A stretch of DNA of 8,028 nucleotides from Hyphomicrobiales bacterium (GTDB lineage Bacteria; Pseudomonadota; Alphaproteobacteria; Rhizobiales; Beijerinckiaceae). The position numbers were made by a program, and so were the translations under genes. The number at the start of each line of letters is the position of its first letter. Position 1 is the stretch's first letter. The stretch spans positions 1 through 8,028 of the forward strand of contig CANCAR010000120.1 of assembly GCA_947374125.1 (NCBI GenBank), written 5' to 3'. A model generated the notes under the pieces. That model ran no database searches and was not told the origin of the DNA. It saw only the letters and a list, made by a program, of their open reading frames with translations. This document shows positions 6,273 to 8,028 of this stretch, piece by piece.

Positions 6273-7583
6273 ATGATGGCGGAAGAACACGGCGAAGTAT
6301 CACCTCCGGAGCCTCCGCAGCGGCCTAAGCCGCGTGGATTGCTCCGTGGTATGGTGCTGAAAAGCCCGGCTGCTGCAATCCACCCCGAAGCTGTTCCCGT
6401 GCCGCCCGAGGCCACGCGTGTTGAACGGCCAGAGCGTCCGATTACAAATTTTTTGAGTGGGCTTTTATCTATTCTCGTGATCGTGATGTTCGCTCTAGCG
6501 GCGATGATTGTGTTTGCACAGCGGCAAATCACTGGTCCGGGCCCGCTTGAGGCCGATAAAATTGCCATCGTGCGGGGAAGTACGGCCGACGTGGTGGATC
6601 AACTCGAGCGCGAGGGAATCACTGATAAAGGTTTTCTTTTGACGCTCTATTGGCAGTTCACGGGAAAAGGCTCGCAGATCAAAGGCGGCGAATATGTCTT
6701 CCGTAAAGAAGCAAGCCTTGAGCAGATTACGGAAACCTTGGTGGAAGGAAAATCAATTCTTCACCAAGTGACTCTTCCCGAAGGAAGAACGTCAGATGAC
6801 ATTGTTGAAATTCTCCGCAACGATTTGAATTTGGCGGGTGACGTCAAGGTGATCCCAAAAGAAGGTACGCTTTTACCGGAAACCTATAAGTTCGCTCGCG
6901 GTATGTCGCGCAATCAATTGCTGGATCTGATGGCACAAGATCAGGCCAAGCTGATTCGTGAAATTTGGGCCAAGCGTTCGCCCGATCTTCCATTATCCAG
7001 CCCGCAGGAATTAGTCACGCTGGCCTCGATTGTTGAGAAGGAAACGGGCAAGGCGGATGAGCGGCCAAGGGTTGCGGCTGTTTTCTTCAATCGATTAAAG
7101 GCTAAAATGCCGCTGCAATCGGATCCTACTGTGATTTATGGTTTGATTGGCGGAAAAGGCTCGCTTGGTCGCGGTATTCTCAAAACGGAATTGCAACAGC
7201 CTTCGCCCTATAACACCTATATCATTCCAGGCTTACCCGCCGGACCAATTACGAATCCGGGCCGTGCGGCATTGGAAGCGGTTGCTAACCCTTCTCAGAC
7301 GCGCGAGCTTTATTTTGTTGCCGATGGTACTGGCGGGCATGTCTTCGCCGAAACGCTTGAGCAACATCAGAGAAATGTTGCCAAATGGCGCGTTATTGAA
7401 GGCGAAAAGGCAACGGAACCGGTGCCAACGGCGGCGACACCTAAGCCTATTGTGGAAACAGATCCTGGAGATCCAGCGCCGGCTTTGAAGACCCAGCAAC
7501 CGGTTCAGGCCACTCCAGCAAAGCCAAAGGCGGCCAAGCCTCCTGCAAAGAAGAAGCCGATTGGCGATGGGGTTGCGGATTAG
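6273..7583 (+). CDS. mltG: Endolytic murein transglycosylase MltG (YceG-like)
   Basis: MltG cleaves nascent peptidoglycan glycan strands inside the chain from the inner-membrane surface and is thought to help set strand length. The 436-residue protein has a Pro/Arg-rich cytoplasmic N-terminus (1-58), one membrane segment (about 60-81, FLSGLLSILVIVMFALAAMIVF), a periplasmic LysM-like region (GGEYVFRKEASLEQI, then VTLPEGRTSDDIVEIL) and the catalytic YceG domain. Key motifs are LPETYKF, ASIVEKETG with the catalytic Glu255, FFNRL, QSDPTVIYG, PSPYNTY and LPAGPITNPG. From about 378 the tail is Pro/Ala/Lys-rich and probably disordered. I start at ATG 6273 because GGAAAG at 6261-6266 is six bases upstream; a GTG at 6246 would add nine residues but sits within a hairpin and lacks a good binding site. 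It follows fabF after 66 bases, probably in the same operon. Confidence 0.95.
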   Translation: MMAEEHGEVSPPEPPQRPKPRGLLRGMVLKSPAAAIHPEAVPVPPEATRVERPERPITNFLSGLLSILVIVMFALAAMIVFAQRQITGPGPLEADKIAIVRGSTADVVDQLEREGITDKGFLLTLYWQFTGKGSQIKGGEYVFRKEASLEQITETLVEGKSILHQVTLPEGRTSDDIVEILRNDLNLAGDVKVIPKEGTLLPETYKFARGMSRNQLLDLMAQDQAKLIREIWAKRSPDLPLSSPQELVTLASIVEKETGKADERPRVAAVFFNRLKAKMPLQSDPTVIYGLIGGKGSLGRGILKTELQQPSPYNTYIIPGLPAGPITNPGRAALEAVANPSQTRELYFVADGTGGHVFAETLEQHQRNVAKWRVIEGEKATEPVPTAATPKPIVETDPGDPAPALKTQQPVQATPAKPKAAKPPAKKKPIGDGVAD

Positions 7584-7630
7584 CACTGGCTTAGACTTTT
7601 TTTGTTTTTATCTGATGTGGCTTGATATCC

Positions 7631-7659
7631 CACCCAAATTCGCGCGATAGGTTGGGGTG
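7631..7659 (+). repeat. Imperfect inverted repeat upstream of gmk
   Basis: CACCCAA (7631-7637) can pair with TTgGGGTG (7652-7659) with one bulged G and a 14-base loop, in the 104-base mltG-gmk gap. No T-run follows it. The T-rich stretch at 7594-7607 lies before it and has no stem of its own, so I see no convincing terminator after mltG. The rest of the gap shows no gene. Confidence 0.2.
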
Positions 7660-7687
7660 TTGATACGGAATGGGGTGACGGAGAGGA

Positions 7688-8028
7688 ATGATAGCGCACC
7701 TAGCAAATGAAACCGTCAGCCGCCGTGGCCTGATGTTCGTGCTGTCTTCGCCTTCGGGTGCTGGAAAGACAACACTTACCCGGCTTTTACGAGAACAGGA
7801 ACCCAGTCTCACTTTGTCCGTATCGGTCACGACCCGTGGCCGTAGGCCGAGCGAGGTGGAAGGTGTCCACTATCACTTTATCGCGGAAGCAGATTTTCAT
7901 GCGATGCAGGCACGCGGAGATTTACTCGAATGGGCCGAAGTGCATGGCAACCATTATGGGTCGCCGCGCCGCGAGGTAGAGCGGGCGCTTGAGGCGGGTC
8001 AGGATATTTTATTCGATATCGACTACCA
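7688..8028 (+). CDS. gmk: Guanylate kinase, N-terminal part (3' end outside window)
   Basis: Guanylate kinase phosphorylates GMP to GDP with ATP in the cytoplasm, serving GTP supply and nucleotide recycling. The frame is open to the window edge: 113 complete codons, just over half of the usual 200-220 residues. RRGLMFVLSSPSGAGKTTL contains the P-loop (Gly24, Gly26, Lys27, Thr28). The GMP-binding region VTTRGRRPSEVEGVHYHF (from about residue 47) has the conserved Arg50, Arg53, Glu58 and Tyr62, followed by EWAEVHGNHYGSPR and DILFDIDY, as in the family. The ATG at 7688 is preceded by GGAG at 7680-7683 with a four-base gap; ATG 7733 is a poorer alternative because it leaves almost nothing before the P-loop strand. 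The gene follows mltG directly, without the yicC gene often found between them in relatives. Confidence 0.95.
   Translation, partial: MIAHLANETVSRRGLMFVLSSPSGAGKTTLTRLLREQEPSLTLSVSVTTRGRRPSEVEGVHYHFIAEADFHAMQARGDLLEWAEVHGNHYGSPRREVERALEAGQDILFDIDY

Noticed and set aside
7594..7607. T-rich run after mltG as an intrinsic terminator
   Set aside because: No inverted repeat precedes the run, so there is no stem to make it a factor-independent terminator.
1..8028. A novel defence, mobile or biosynthetic system
   Set aside because: All frames with convincing coding character belong to known housekeeping families or ExoR; there are no repeats arrays, integrase, transposase or toxin-like genes, and no base-composition break is apparent by eye.

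Overview
This window looks like a chromosomal segment of an alphaproteobacterium, most likely of the order Rhizobiales (Hyphomicrobiales). The reasons are an ExoR-type Sel1-repeat regulator, a fabD-fabG-acpP-fabF-mltG-gmk gene order, moderate GC content, and alphaproteobacterial-looking CTTGAC promoter elements. The genus cannot be fixed from the sequence. I see no rRNA, tRNA, CRISPR array, insertion sequence, prophage gene or other sign of mobile DNA.

Layout. (1) Positions 1-679 hold the 3' part of ilvD, dihydroxy-acid dehydratase of branched-chain amino acid synthesis; its start lies upstream. (2) An exoR homologue follows at 666-1700 on the same strand, overlapping the end of ilvD. It encodes an exported Sel1-repeat protein, by homology the periplasmic repressor of the ExoS(ChvG)/ChvI two-component system. 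(3) At 1721-2503 on the minus strand, converging on exoR, is xthA, exonuclease III of base-excision repair. (4) From 2682 to 6206 runs the fatty-acid synthesis cluster: fabD (malonyl-CoA:ACP transacylase), fabG (3-ketoacyl-ACP reductase), acpP (acyl carrier protein) and fabF (ketoacyl-ACP synthase II). (5) At 6273-7583 is mltG, a membrane-anchored endolytic murein transglycosylase. (6) From 7688 to the window end is the 5' part of gmk, guanylate kinase.

How the genes fit together. FabD loads malonate onto AcpP, FabF condenses malonyl-ACP with a growing acyl chain, and FabG reduces the resulting 3-ketoacyl-ACP, so four consecutive genes supply the core of the elongation cycle (the dehydratase and enoyl reductase are elsewhere). 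MltG acts on nascent peptidoglycan, so membrane-lipid and wall synthesis lie next to each other. fabD and fabG are 15 bases apart and should be cotranscribed. acpP has its own 273-base leader with a CTTGAC promoter candidate, a perfect palindrome, a hairpin and a short upstream reading frame; this fits the high, separately set expression usual for acyl carrier protein.

No undescribed system is evident. The window is essentially conserved housekeeping DNA. The points most worth a second look are the long Ser/Thr-rich segment added to ExoR, the structured acpP leader with a 24-codon reading frame ending in an ATGA overlap with acpP, and the absence of a yicC gene between mltG and gmk.
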